Source: Tieghemostelium lacteum (lineage: Eukaryota > Evosea > Eumycetozoa > Dictyosteliales > Raperosteliaceae). Taken from it: a stretch of DNA of 64,000 bases. A program made the translations under genes and the position numbers. Each line of letters opens with the position of its first letter. The first letter of the stretch is position 1. This document shows, piece after piece, positions 44,121-55,965 of the stretch. The notes under the pieces are model-generated. The model saw only the letters and a list, made by a program, of their open reading frames with translations, made no database searches and was not told the DNA's origin. The DNA is taken from the NCBI GenBank assembly GCA_001606155.1, contig LODT01000015.1, positions 186,001 to 250,000 on the forward strand. Direction: 5' to 3'.

Positions 44121-47100
44121 ATGTATCATAAAATATCAATACCAACCTTAATATGGTTAGTTATACTGTTTTTAACAGTTTTTACAGTTGATGAAGTTTC
44201 ATCACAAAAATATATCGGACCATTATATGGACACTATTATTACTATAATTCTGGATTATTCCAAACCAAAAATCATAGTGAAGCAATCAAATTTTGTTCT
44301 ACATTGACACCACCTCCTAGTTCACCTCCCAATCTAAAAGGATATCTGGCAACTTTTACCACTGAATATGAATGGGAATGGGTAGTTAAAGAAATTGAGA
44401 AGCAAGGTACACCCTATAATACCAGTACTTTCTTTGATACTGTTGGTACTGGTGTATTCTCAGTCGATGGCAGTACACACTACTATGACAGTGGTCCTGA
44501 AATAGGATCCATGATGTATAATCTCAGTTCTGATACCTGCCATACCTTTTGTAAATTCAGTCAATTGGCACCTGCATATATGAACCAGGAAACTTTCTTA
44601 TCAATGAAGCGTAGTCTTACAAATATTAATCTTATGGAGATGATTAATGAAGGTGGTTATCGTGTTTTATCCTTTATTTGTGAATTTTCACCTGATGGTA
44701 CTCCAGGTCTACAGTCCATTTCTGATGTTGATTTTTCAATTCAAGGTGAAAACAAACTATTCACATCACTTCGTATTACCAATATACCACAAGATAAAAT
44801 ACTTCAATCGGTAACCTTAAGCAATATAGATACCAATGAACAATCAAATTGTACTGGTTTAGAACTTAAACAATCAAATACCTATGAATGTAGATATTTT
44901 AGTATTGGTAGATTTGCTGTATCTATTAATACTACTGATTCTTTTACTTATCCTGATATTTTTCATCAATCAAATCGTATGTTTTTTAAACCATTATCTC
45001 CTCATATAATTCAAATATTAATAATTTAATTTTTGGAAAATTAGCACCTAAACCAGCATATTTTTCACAAACTGCCATTTCTGGTGGATTTTATAGTATT
45101 CAAATATATGGTCATGGTTTAATAAATGCCAATGTTAAATTTGGTCTAAGTGGTCAGGTACCTTGTATTATAGATAATACTTCTCAATCCTATATAGCAT
45201 GTAAAACTACTTTTATAAATGGTTTCCCATTACCACTTTATATCTCAGTTGCTAATATTTCATATAGATCTTATACTGTTGGAATTTGTATGTATATCTT
45301 TATAAAGATCTATATTGATTTATTAAATTTATTAATATGTGTTTTGTTTTATTTTTAATAACGAATACTAGATAATCCAGATACTAAATTATTATATAAA
45401 TTAGTATCATCACAAACTGAACATTCTAATGTTTATGAGAAAGCTAGTAAATTTGAAATTCAAGGTCTTAATGGATATATGACTGGATTCTATAATCAAG
45501 TTGATGGTGTAACATATTATGGTGGAGGTCTTTATAGTTTAATAAGAAGTCTAAATCCAACTGCACGTGTTTGGTTAAATTGTGAAAGTATGGAAGCAAA
45601 TAACAAAGTTATTGTTGGTAGTGGTCCTTTTAAAGATAGATTATTAGAGGCTTATTATAATGACACTACAACTTGGCCAAATTTTCAAAATTATCCATAT
45701 TATTTTGTTAGAATGGAATTATCTAATGGTCAAGTTTATAGAGATCCTCCTTCCTATTTACATGGTTTCGTTTTAGAATTTGGTGGTTATGGTATTGTAT
45801 ATTTAATTTTGATATATATCAAATTAAAAATAATAATTTTTACTAATAATTTATTCTATTTATAGTACCATCATTTGAAGATTCAATTGTAAATTATAAT
45901 GCTATTGGTGATTCAGTACCATTTGTTTTACCAACTAGTGGGTATCAAGGTAATAATACTGTTGGTATAAAAGTTAGAAATGCTAGAATTACAAATTCTG
46001 AATTTAAAATCAAAGATACTCCAGTTACCCTAGTTGAAAAAAGTCCTTTTAGATATGATATTTTCTTTATAAATATTCCATCTGGTTTTGGTGGTCCATT
46101 TTAGTAATTATCAAAAAACTATCTCAAATAGATTTTAAAATGATACTAACTTATTCTTTTTTATAGTTTAACATATTTTGGTGAGGGTATTAGAAGTTTA
46201 AATACTTTATCATTTTATTATAATAGACCAAGATTATTAAGTGTAGTACCAAATATTTTACCATTTTATGGAAGTTATATTGAAATTGAAGGTATTGATC
46301 TCAGCGATAGTCATTTAAATATAAAAGTTTATTTACAAGGTTCAAATATTCAGTGTACAAATATTGTAATGGTGGTACCACATAGTAAGATTGGTTGTAC
46401 TCTACCTCAAGGTGCTTCTACTTCCTATAGACTTTTAGTTAAAGTTGGTAATCAAGATTCTACCAATTTCCTAGATATTACATATAGAGGTTTTCCAAGT
46501 GTTAATGGGTACTCTGATGTCATTCAATCTGGTGGAATGTCATCTCTGACTATTTATGGTGAAAGATTTATTGTTAATAATGGTAATCTATCTGTTAAAG
46601 TTGGTGGTGAAGATGCAACTGATATCAAAGTTATCGATGAGACCAAAGTTATATGTAAATTCAATTCGGATATTGTACCTCAGACTCCATATGATCCGTT
46701 ATCTATTGACTTAGTATTCAATACCCATGTTCAATCCGATGCACTTTCAATTAATAGTCCTATATTTTTTTATGATTCCAATCTGGATTGTCCTAATAAC
46801 TGTACAGGTAGAGGTATATGTAATAGAAATTTAGCAATGTGTAATTGCTTCACTGGTTATGGTTCTGCTGATTGTTCCGTTAGTGTACTTCCACCTGAAA
46901 TCAGACCTGTATATGACGTGTTCTTGGGTGAGACTTCCATGACTAATGATCATGTTGATATCTATACTTTTAGACCTTTTGGTATTAGATTGTATGATTC
47001 CAATTCCAGCGTAGTTGCAAACATATCATTCCATAATCACCGTTTTGAATCGTATTTTGGTCAAATGTATTCTGATATTAATTTACAATCACAATCTCCA

Positions 47101-47769
47101 ACTTCTGAAACTTATTTATCTATTAACTTTACAATGAATTCTGAACCCACATCCTATGCAGTTCAAGAGATGAGACCATATGCATACTCTACCAACTATT
47201 ATGTAAAATTCCATAGTTTCTCGGCAAATATTTCAAGATCTGAGATTATCTACCTCTTACAATACAGTCCATCAGTTCAAGAAAATCAGTCTGATCCAGA
47301 TGACCCATGTGGAGGTCAATTCCTAGTTGAAACTGATAACAAACAATACTACAATCTATTGAATGCCGAGACTATATTTAATTCAAAATTCTCACAAAGA
47401 GTCTGGCAAAATGATTATAAACTAATTCAAAAAACATCAATGACTGTATTTGATACTGATCCAATGGTTAACCCATCTACAGATGTAACCAATGGCTACC
47501 AATACAAAGTCATCAGTCAAGTCATTCATAATGATAACTTTGAAACTCAAGTAAATTTTGGTATTCAAAAAATTAATAATCAATGTCAAAATATTGCACT
47601 TGACAAAGATAATTGGAAAACTCCTCTAATAGCTTCTGTTGCTTCTGTCGGTGCTGTAGTTCTAGTAGGTATTTCCATCTTTACCTACAAAAGTATGAAA
47701 AAACATCAACAATTGAAAGCTATTGAAAATAGTAATGTTGAATTAAATGTTAGAAATATAAATGAATAA
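44121..47769 (+). CDS. transmembrane C-type lectin, TIG and EGF surface protein
   Basis: 1119-residue type I membrane protein. Exons are 44121-44976, 45045-45287, 45372-45791, 45866-46103 and 46167-47769; phases match at each junction. The signal peptide is within ISIPTLIWLVILFLTVFTVD. A C-type-lectin-like domain spans about 33-195 (HYYYYNSGLFQTKNHSEAIK, GYLATFTTEYEWEWV, SFICEF). Several IPT/TIG-like Ig folds follow (AISGGFYSIQIYGHGL, GGMSSLTIYGERF). An EGF module comes next (CPNNCTGRGICNRNLAMCNC). A transmembrane helix is near 1075-1095 (IASVASVGAVVLVGISIF), with a short basic cytosolic tail. This is the dictyostelid adhesion/recognition layout; ligand unknown. Many N-glycosylation sites. 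Confidence 0.88.
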
Positions 47770-47883
47770 AATTATAACAATTTCAAAGATTGATTGTATA
47801 AAAAATAAATATCTTAAAATAAAATTGATGATCAATAATTTACTACAAAAAAAATTTTTTTTTTTGTAAAATTTGAACACACA

Positions 47884-49225
47884 ATGTCACATTTTATTAG
47901 AACTCGTATTCCTATAACTCAAACTATTGTATTTATTATAATTTAAGCTAATAATACAATTGATTATTCATATATTCTAACTAATTCATATATTTTAGGG
48001 ATTTTTAAAATTTAATAGTGCTAACTATCAAGTTAGACATTTAAATCTTCATGAATATCAAAGTAAAGGATTAATGGATAAATATGGTGTTAATACACAA
48101 AAATGGAGAGTTATCAGTCAATCACAAGAGGCAATTAAAGCAGTTAAGGAATTGAATGCCAAAGAATTGGTAGTTAAAGCACAAGTTCATGCAGGTGGTA
48201 GAGGTAAAGGTACATTTATTGAAACAGGATTCAAAGGTGGTGTACATCTTTGTAAAACTGGTGAGGAAGCTGAAAGACTCAGTAAGGAAATGTTAAATAA
48301 ACATTTGGTAACTAAACAAACTACCAAAGAAGGTACCAAAGTAAATCATGTAATGATTGCAGAGTCTGTAGATCCAAAGAGAGAATTGTATTTTGCCATT
48401 GTTATGGACCGTAAATATGGTGGACCTGTTATGATTGCCTCACCAAAAGGTGGTGTTGATATCGAACAGGTTGCTGAAGAGACCCCAGATCTCATCTTTA
48501 AGGAACCAATTGATATCTTTAAAGGCATCAAACCAGAACAAACAAAGAGATTAGCAGAGAAATTAGGATTCACAGGTGCAAAGGTTAAAGAGGCTCAAGA
48601 TCAAATGGCATCTCTCTACGATCTCTTTGTCAAATCGGATGCAACTCAAGTTGAAATCAATCCATTCGCAGAGACTACCGATAACAAAATCTATGCTATG
48701 GATGCTAAAATCAATTTTGATGACAATGCCTATTTCCGTCAAAAAGAGATTTTTGCTATGAGAGATTTTGGTGAAGAGGATCCAAGAGAAGTAGAAGCCT
48801 CTAAATTTGGTCTCAATTATATCGGTTTGGATGGTAACATTGGTTGTATGGTTAATGGTGCTGGTTTGGCAATGGCAACTATGGATATCATTAAACTAAA
48901 AGGTGGTATCCCTGCTAACTTTTTGGATGTTGGTGGTGGTGCAAATGAAACTGCTGTCACTGAAGCCTTTAAAATCCTCACAAAAGATCCAAGAGTAAAA
49001 TGTATCCTTGTCAATATTTTTGGTGGTATTATGAAATGTGATATCATTGCCTCTGGTATCGTTGCTGCTTGTAAACAAGTAGGTCTTAAAATTCCATTAG
49101 TCGTTCGTCTTGAAGGCACCAATGTTCAATTGGGTAAGAAAATTTTACAAGATTCTGGTCTAAATATTGTTACTGCTAATGATTTGGATGATGCTGCTGA
49201 AAAATCTGTTAAATCTTTAAAATAA
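47884..49225 (+). CDS. scsC: succinyl-CoA ligase beta subunit, mitochondrial (GDP-forming type)
   Basis: TCA-cycle enzyme subunit, 423 residues. Exon 1 is 47884-47928 (15 codons) and exon 2 is 47999-49225, joined as [20 protein letters not shown]. The N-terminus is a short mitochondrial targeting peptide split by the intron. The mature start [19 protein letters not shown], the ATP-grasp segment [26 protein letters not shown] and the C-terminal [15 protein letters not shown] plus [12 protein letters not shown] are all present. Overall it resembles SUCLG2 (GDP-type) more than SUCLA2, by memory of the human sequences. Nucleotide specificity is therefore probable, not proven. Its alpha partner is not in this window. 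Confidence 0.95.
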
Positions 49226-49328
49226 ATTTAACCAAACTAATTATCAATATACAGGTTTCTAATCTGACAATATTTTTTTATTATAATTTTTTTTTGAACT
49301 CAGATAAAGATTTATTGTTATTATAATA

Positions 49329-50936
49329 ATGACAATAATTCCAAAATATTTAATAATTGAAATATTAAAATTTACAAATAATTTACCAAATTATTTATTA
49401 TTTATGAATAAAATTTCATTAGTTTGCTGGGAATGGTATCATATAGCTCAAAAGATTAGAAATCATAGGATTTCAATATCTAACAGGAGAAATTATCACG
49501 TGTTATTGGATTTAGAAAATAAACATGGGTTACAGATAGATTTGGCATTAAATAGTAGATTCATTAATATATATTATGATGAAACTATAAATCAAAACCA
49601 AGCCAAATCAGTTGAAGAGCATATAGAGAGTTTAGAGTTACATGATCTCTCCATTCTACACAAACCACTTAGACATTTACCCTCTTTAAAAGAGTTGGAA
49701 ATTACTATAAGAACTAGTAGATTAGATGATGATATACAGAGAATTAATCATCTATTTCCAAATGTATCTCAATTACCATCAGTTAGAAAACTAAATTTAA
49801 TTTTTCTTACTAGTATGAATCGTAATAGGGTTTCATTGACACATTTCACAGAGTCTCTGATGAAACTACCCAATCTAGAGGAACTATTTCTTTCGAAAGG
49901 TTCTATGGATGGTCCTTTTATTACAGATTTACAAGTGATTGGTAGTCAATATCTACCAAAACTAAAGAATCTCTATTTACAAGGTATCAAAGTTTCATTA
50001 CCTCACCTAAATGAGTTCATTCTACAAACTAAGCAACTGAAAACATTATATCTTGGTCACATTGGTCTAGAGGATATAAGAGCTAATCTCGATCCACTCT
50101 TTGAAAATTCTCTTGCCAATTCATCATTGGAATCCATTTCAGTAAGAGATAATACCATGGTCTCCCTATCAAGTTTAATTAAACTAATCAATGGCAATCA
50201 GTATCTAAAATCACTAATTTACAAAGGGGATATTGGAAAAATACAAGCAAAGAATTTAGATCCACTATCAAATCGAAATTTGAAATCACTAATTCTAGAA
50301 GGAAATACAAATAAAACCTATATTTGTAATATTCCATGGGCTGCACCTAGCTCTCTTGTCAGTTTTCGTATCAATCACCCCAACCAAATATCAAATGTCA
50401 ATCAATTTCACCCCAAATGTCAAACATTAATAATATCTCTTACCAAGGACCATATATCATCAGGTTCATTAATGGGTATTAATCTACCAGAACTAAAGTC
50501 TCTCGAAATCATAAGAATAGACGACAAGCAATCTCTATTGGAACTTTATAAATTTATATTTGCAAACCCACAAATTAATCATCTACATATTGATATTTGT
50601 AAATATTGGGATACAGAAGTGTGGAAACAACTTTTTATTAACCAACAATTACCTTCATTGACAAAACTCTCCATTAATGATATTTCAATTATAAGTGAAA
50701 TTTCTCTATTCACACAACAAGAGTATCTTCAATTTCTAATTCAACTAGTAAACCTAAAACAATTCAATTATATAAATATACAACATCCAATAGTGCAAAC
50801 TCTACTTGATCAACAAACTTTTCTAGTGGATCAATTAAATGAAGCAATCAGTAATAATTACCTATATTTAAATTCCTTTAGAATATCAAGTCTTAGGTTT
50901 GATAATATACTAAAAAATAAATTTATTCATTATTAA
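49329..50936 (+). CDS. F-box and leucine-rich-repeat protein
   Basis: 535 residues, single exon. The first 45 residues (IPKYLIIEILKFTNNLPNYL, ISLVCWEWYHIA) form an F-box-like motif expected to bind Skp1 in SCF ligases. The rest is a series of irregular LRRs (LPSLKELEITI, LPNLEELFLSKG, LPKLKNLYLQGI, TKQLKTLYLGHIGL, LKSLEIIRI), the likely substrate-binding part. Dictyostelids have many such single-exon F-box/LRR genes. No orthologue named. No membrane segment or signal peptide. Confidence 0.82.
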   Translation: MTIIPKYLIIEILKFTNNLPNYLLFMNKISLVCWEWYHIAQKIRNHRISISNRRNYHVLLDLENKHGLQIDLALNSRFINIYYDETINQNQAKSVEEHIESLELHDLSILHKPLRHLPSLKELEITIRTSRLDDDIQRINHLFPNVSQLPSVRKLNLIFLTSMNRNRVSLTHFTESLMKLPNLEELFLSKGSMDGPFITDLQVIGSQYLPKLKNLYLQGIKVSLPHLNEFILQTKQLKTLYLGHIGLEDIRANLDPLFENSLANSSLESISVRDNTMVSLSSLIKLINGNQYLKSLIYKGDIGKIQAKNLDPLSNRNLKSLILEGNTNKTYICNIPWAAPSSLVSFRINHPNQISNVNQFHPKCQTLIISLTKDHISSGSLMGINLPELKSLEIIRIDDKQSLLELYKFIFANPQINHLHIDICKYWDTEVWKQLFINQQLPSLTKLSINDISIISEISLFTQQEYLQFLIQLVNLKQFNYINIQHPIVQTLLDQQTFLVDQLNEAISNNYLYLNSFRISSLRFDNILKNKFIHY

Positions 50937-51019
50937 TATCAATATATTGTTATATAATGAAAATCCAATAATTATTATTTGTTAAAATTTTTAAACTTTA
51001 ATAATTATATTCTTATTAT

Positions 51020-52691
51020 TTAAAAAAATTTCCAAGTTGTAGTCCATGTAGTTGAACTTGTTGCACTGTAACCTGAAGTTGTTCCTGAATCTGAAGTTGA
51101 GTCTGATGAATAAGCTGTTGAATATCCTGAATAGCTATCAGAGTTACCTGTAGCTGAGGTAGATGATGAATCGTAGTAACTTGATCCAGTTGCTGATGTT
51201 GATGATGAACTATCATAGCTTGATCCAGTTGCTGATGTAGCTGATGTTGATGATGAAAATGGTTGTGATGAAGTTGCGGAGGTTGATGTCTGGGGTTGAG
51301 ATGAAGTTGCTGATGAAAATGGTTGTGATGAAGTTGCTGATGAGAATGGTTGTGATGAGGTTGCAGAAGTTGATGTTTGTGGTTGTGATGAAGTTGCTGA
51401 TGAGAATGGTTGTGATGAAGTTGCTGATGTAGCGGATGTAAATGGTTGTGATGATGATGTAGCTGGTTGGGATGATGTAGCTGATGTAAATGGTTGTGAT
51501 GATGATGTAACTGGTTGAGATGATGTAGCTGATGTAGCTGATGTAAATGGTTGTGATGATGATGTAACTGGTTGTGAAGATGTAGCTGATGTAGCTGATG
51601 TTGTTGGTGATGATGAAGAAGAAGCTGGGCCAGATGATGATGGGCCAGATGAGGATGGACCAGATGAATGTTTACCAGTTGATGATGGTCCAGAGGAAGA
51701 TGGACCAGATGAGGATGGACCAGATGAGGATGGACCAGATGAGTGTGGACCAGATGAGGATGGACCAGATGAGTGTGGACCAGATGAGGATGGACCAGAT
51801 GAGGATGGACCAGATGTATGTTTACCAGTTGAAGATGGACCAGTTGTTGAGGAAGATGAAGATGAAGTTGAAGTAGTAACAGATTCATAATAATCTAAAT
51901 CAACACTGATACCACATTGATTACCAGTACCACTAATAATGGAAATTATTAATATATATAGAAAAAAAAATTAAATTATATAAATTTATACATACGAATA
52001 TTGTTTCATAGATGGTGAAGACCAACCTCCAAATTGATAGAAAGATGAGTCACCAAAGTTTGGATTACCATCATAGTGAGCATACCATAATGGATAGTTG
52101 TTTAATGAACTTAAACTACCAACAGTTTGACTCCATTCACCTTCAGATGAATAAACACCCATATTTAAACCAGCAGACGAACCAGCTTGAACTGATGAAA
52201 CTACATATTGTGCATTATCAGATGTTGATCCCCAACATTGACTACATTGTTCAACATCAATCCAAATAGTACCATAGGCTAAAGAATTAGTTTGAATATA
52301 ACTTGCCATTGTTTTAATTGGATCACTTGCTGGTACACATCCCGAACACTTTTTTAATTATATTATCAAAATGAATTAATTATTAAGTTTTTAAAAATGT
52401 AGATTGTTTTAAACTTTCACTTACTTGATTACATAAAAACATATAAATATCTACATGTTGGAAACCAGCTTGTTGAGCAGCTTGAATTTCAGATGCCAAT
52501 TGGTTGTTTAGACCATAGCCACCGGACCAACCTTGAATAATTACTCTTTGGTTGCTTTTGGCTAGACATTGCCAATCGGAGTCACTTACACCTGAAGCAA
52601 TATCTGAACTAATATCAATACCCAAATAGGCATGTGTGAAACTGTTGTAACTAACCAATAAAATTAATAAAATAGAGAATAGTTTGTACAT
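51020..52691 (-). CDS. secreted GH25-type lysozyme with long Ser-rich tail
   Basis: Muramidase-like protein, 510 residues. Exons are 52691-52425, 52348-51996 and 51932-51020. The signal peptide MYKLFSILLILLVSYNSFTHA is followed by GH25 features: YLGIDISSDI at the mature N-terminus, RVIIQGWSGGYG, and the acidic DxE pair in YGTIWIDVEQC. YPLWYAHYDGNPNFGD and FYQFGGWSS complete the barrel, and CGISVDLDYY closes it. A 280-residue Ser/Thr/Gly/Pro tail of tandem units (SSGPS, SATSSQPF) ends STTWTTTWKFF. In amoebae such enzymes digest ingested bacteria in phagosomes. D. discoideum GH25 relatives are named lyEh; no exact assignment. The ATG at 52691 is preferred over a hydrophobic upstream extension. 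Confidence 0.9.
51240..51860 (-). repeat. two coding minisatellites in the lysozyme tail
   Basis: At about 51640-51850 a 15-base unit (plus strand gatgaggatggacca) repeats about a dozen times and encodes SSGPS. At about 51240-51600 a longer unit around ggttgtgatgaagttgctgatg encodes SATSSQPF. Both keep frame in the Ser-rich tail. Confidence 0.85.
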
Positions 52692-53776
52692 GTTTATATA
52701 ATCTATAGATAAATAAATAATCAGATGCAAATATAAAAAAAGTTTAACTAAACTAAACACAAAAATGTAAAAGAAAGATATTTTTATTTTAGTAAAATGA
52801 AAAGATTCAAAGAAGTATCAAACGAGTATTCATATTTTTAATTTTTTTTTTTTCTTCATTTAAAAAATAATTATTTAAATCCCAGGCACCAAATCTGATA
52901 AATAAGGAGTTTTGAAGTGATAGTTGATCAATTTATCAAATCACTATTACAAAAGAAGAGTTGATACTCTATTCTAATATCACTTTTAATGTAATTGATT
53001 TTTCATAAAATTTTCCAAAAGAAGAAATTTTACAAAGATGAATAGTGGTGACGGGTTCTCTTCTTGTAGACATAATGGTAGAATAACGCAAAGCAATATT
53101 TATAAATAATATAGCTCGAACTACTTCAATTTGCTGTTGAACTTCTTGTAGTGGATGAGTTGTAGATACAGTTACGCTTGTTGTAACGGAGGTTGAAATT
53201 CCTCCCGATGATGAGCCTGTTGTGGTTGAAAAACTGGAAACACATATTGACCATCTAAAAATACTTTTACTGAATTCGAACCTTTAGTTGATATTTCAAT
53301 ACCTCCAAGAGATTTTACAATATAAACAATTTAAATTTGAATATACAATAATTAAAACTATTGTTGATTTAATTGTAGACTATTGTTCAAATGAAATTTA
53401 ATCATTTAATTTATATTTAACATATGGTTTATATCTTAAAAAATTTAAAAATTCAGGACTCCTTAATTTTTAAAAATAAATATCCAAATTCTCTTTTAAA
53501 TAGCTTATGATGCTTTAAATCCTTGATCTTAATTCAAGTTTTATATTATAAAACTTCCAAAGAAAATATTAACCTGAATATTTGATCCTCCTTTTAATTT
53601 TAGTATTCAATTAGTATAATTAAAAAGTTTAACTGTAAATAAATTTTCTAGATTAAGATATTATGATGTATTCAAAAGAATCTTTAGATATTTTGATTTA
53701 ATTTTCAAAGACTTGAAATATATATAATCCAAATTAAATAAATATTTAATTAATATTCATTTGAAATTATCTAAAA
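52692..53776. other. spacer with a probable gene remnant
   Basis: 1085-bp spacer between the lysozyme and small membrane protein genes. Apart from the coding-like patch at 53040-53320 it shows only AT-rich DNA. Both flanking promoters should lie at its ends. Confidence 0.5.
53040..53320 (-). pseudogene. possible remnant of a surface-protein gene
   Basis: On the minus strand one frame gives LGGIEISTKGSNSVKVFLDG then QYVFPVF. A shifted frame continues with TTTGSSSGGISTSVTTSVTV, like the Ser/Thr-rich stalk of dictyostelid surface or secreted proteins. No start codon or complete frame is present, and base composition is less AT-rich than its surroundings. Family unknown. It could also be a chance open stretch. 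Confidence 0.35.
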
Positions 53777-54385
53777 ATGAAACCAATAATAATTGTTTTA
53801 ATATTCATATTTTCATTTATAGACATATTTCAATCACAACTTCTATGCAACTCAATTCCTCCAAACTTGATAATGATAGGTCCAAAAGAGAATGTTGTTT
53901 GGTCATCTATTGATAGTACTATCAGAAATCAAAAAATTGATGGATCATTTAACCTCACTTCCAATACAACCAATAAGGAACTTGATATAACTATAGGTTA
54001 TTTTTTGGTTCATAAAAAAATATTTATTCCTCATTTTTTGTATAATGATATAAATAATATAACAATTCACCATTTTAGCTTTACAACTCAATCAAATGTT
54101 ACCCCAGCTATTAAAGTACAAAATAATGGAAAAATTCCTAGTGATATTTCATTTTCATGTGAAATTTCTATATCGAATATTACCTCATCATCTGATTCTT
54201 CAGGGGATTTGTCAACAAGTTCTTCTTTATCTGCTTCATCAAGTAAAAAGCATAATGCAACTTCAATTGGAGTAAAAATTGGTCTTGGAGTTACTGGTGG
54301 TATTATTTTTATTATTGTAGCAATTTCATTATTTTATCATTATGTTTATAGTAAGAGATATACTCTTAAATATGCTACTTTATAA
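53777..54385 (+). CDS. small type I membrane protein, unknown
   Basis: 202 residues, single exon. Signal peptide MKPIIIVLIFIFSFIDIFQS. The short extracellular part has several NxS/T sites (NLTSNTTN, NISNITSSS-like) and ends in a Ser-rich stalk. A transmembrane helix follows at about residues 167-188 (GLGVTGGIIFIIVAISLFYH), then a basic cytosolic tail (YVYSKRYTLKYATL). The layout resembles dictyostelid membrane glycoproteins in miniature. No domain recognised. Confidence 0.75.
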   Translation: MKPIIIVLIFIFSFIDIFQSQLLCNSIPPNLIMIGPKENVVWSSIDSTIRNQKIDGSFNLTSNTTNKELDITIGYFLVHKKIFIPHFLYNDINNITIHHFSFTTQSNVTPAIKVQNNGKIPSDISFSCEISISNITSSSDSSGDLSTSSSLSASSSKKHNATSIGVKIGLGVTGGIIFIIVAISLFYHYVYSKRYTLKYATL

Positions 54386-54591
54386 ATAAATTTTTTATTT
54401 GATGATCCACCTTCAAACATGTGAATATTCTTTTTTTATTTCCTAGGATTTAAGAGGGTCAAAACTCTTAATTACTAGCTATATTATCTAATTATTCCTT
54501 TATACAAAAAGAATTATTATTAATATTTTAAATATTTAAAATTTTATTTAAATATTAAATATAGGATAAAATAAGTAATCTAATGAATTGT

Positions 54592-55965
54592 TTATTGTTC
54601 TTCTTCTTGTGGTTCTTCTTGTTCTTCACCACCTTCTTCACCATTGTCAACATCATCACCACCGTTATCAGAGGTATATTGTTGATATTCATAGACCAAA
54701 TCATTCATGTTAGATTCGGCTTCAGTGAACTCTAATTCTTCCATACCTTCCAAAGTGTACCAATGCAAGAAAGCCTTACGTCTAAACATTGCAGAGAAAT
54801 GATGAGAGATACGTTTGAATAAATCTTGGATGGCAGTGTTGTTACCAATGAAGGTTACAGACATTGGTAAACCTTTTGGTGGGATATCACAAATGGAAGA
54901 TTTGATATTGTTTGGAATCCATTCAACAAAGTAACTTGAGTTTTTAGTTTGAATTTGGTGCATTTGTTCATCGACTTCTTTGGTGAAGATTTTACCTCTA
55001 AAGACAGCAGAGGCAGTCAAGTATTTACCGTTACGTGGGTCAGAAGCAGCCATCATATTTTTGGCATCAAACATTTGTTGAGTCAATTCAGAGACAGTGA
55101 CACGATTGTAAGAACTGTTGGTGGTTGAAGTCAATGGAGCAAAACCTACCAAAAAGAAGTGAAGACGTGGGAATGGAATTAAATTTACAGCTAATTTACG
55201 GAGATCAGAGTTCAATTGACCTGGGAAACGGAGACAACAGGTAATACCAGACATGACAGAACTGATCAATCTATTCAAATCACCATAGGATGGGTTAGTT
55301 AATTTAAGAGTACGGAAACAAATGTCATGGAGAGCTTCATTATCAATACACATAACCTCATCGGCATTTTCTACCAATTGATGTACAGAGAGGGTGGCAT
55401 TGTATGGTTCGACGACAGTAAGTGAAACTTTTGGAGATGGGACAACAGAGAAAGTACACATCATACGATCTGGGAACTCTTCACGGATTCTTGAAATCAA
55501 AAGGGTACCCATACCAGAACCTGTACCACCACCAATAGAGTGAGTAACTTGGAAACCTTGAAGACAGTCACAACCTTCAGCTTCTTTACGTACAACATCG
55601 AGAACTGATTCAACCAATTCAACACCTTCAGTGTAATGACCTTTAGCCCAATTGTTACCGGCACCAGATTGACCATTGATAAAGTTATCTGGTCTGAATA
55701 ATTTACCGTATGGTGAGGCTCTAATAGTATCCATTGTACCTGGTTCCAAATCTACCAAAACTGATCTTGGTACATATTTACCATCTCTAGCTTCATTATA
55801 GTATACATTGATTCTTTCCAATTGTAAACGTTTCAATTGAAGATCCTCACCTCCACGATGAGTACCATCTTGATCAATACCATGTTCTTCAGAAATTACT
55901 TCCCAAAATTTACTACCAATTTGATTACCGCATTGTCCGGCTTGAATATGAACAATCTCTCTCAT
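54592..55965 (-). CDS. tubB: beta-tubulin
   Basis: Microtubule subunit, 457 residues, single exon. It begins [20 protein letters not shown]; the MREI start is the tetrapeptide used in autoregulated decay of beta-tubulin mRNA. The GTP-binding loop [12 protein letters not shown] is intact. The C-terminal tail after about residue 432 is long and acidic ([20 protein letters not shown]), suited to glutamylation. Compared with the usual 445 residues, the protein is longer both in the tail and in the H1-S2 loop, where [10 protein letters not shown] looks like a small tandem duplication. Codon use looks biased toward a highly expressed set. A GGCGGGAA motif lies about 150 bp upstream. Confidence 0.98.
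   Translation of the reverse strand: MREIVHIQAGQCGNQIGSKFWEVISEEHGIDQDGTHRGGEDLQLKRLQLERINVYYNEARDGKYVPRSVLVDLEPGTMDTIRASPYGKLFRPDNFINGQSGAGNNWAKGHYTEGVELVESVLDVVRKEAEGCDCLQGFQVTHSIGGGTGSGMGTLLISRIREEFPDRMMCTFSVVPSPKVSLTVVEPYNATLSVHQLVENADEVMCIDNEALHDICFRTLKLTNPSYGDLNRLISSVMSGITCCLRFPGQLNSDLRKLAVNLIPFPRLHFFLVGFAPLTSTTNSSYNRVTVSELTQQMFDAKNMMAASDPRNGKYLTASAVFRGKIFTKEVDEQMHQIQTKNSSYFVEWIPNNIKSSICDIPPKGLPMSVTFIGNNTAIQDLFKRISHHFSAMFRRKAFLHWYTLEGMEELEFTEAESNMNDLVYEYQQYTSDNGGDDVDNGEEGGEEQEEPQEEEQ

Noticed and set aside
51598-51876. Met/Asp-rich frame on plus
   Set aside because: Antisense reading of the 15-base lysozyme minisatellite.
51016-51888. His/Leu/Gln-rich 290-residue frame on minus
   Set aside because: It is an out-of-frame reading of the lysozyme tail repeats; the Ser/Gly/Pro frame continues the lysozyme through a consensus splice junction.
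53460-53760. Small gene upstream of the membrane protein at 53777
   Set aside because: Only short open stretches, all A/T-biased, with no start, splice pattern or similarity.
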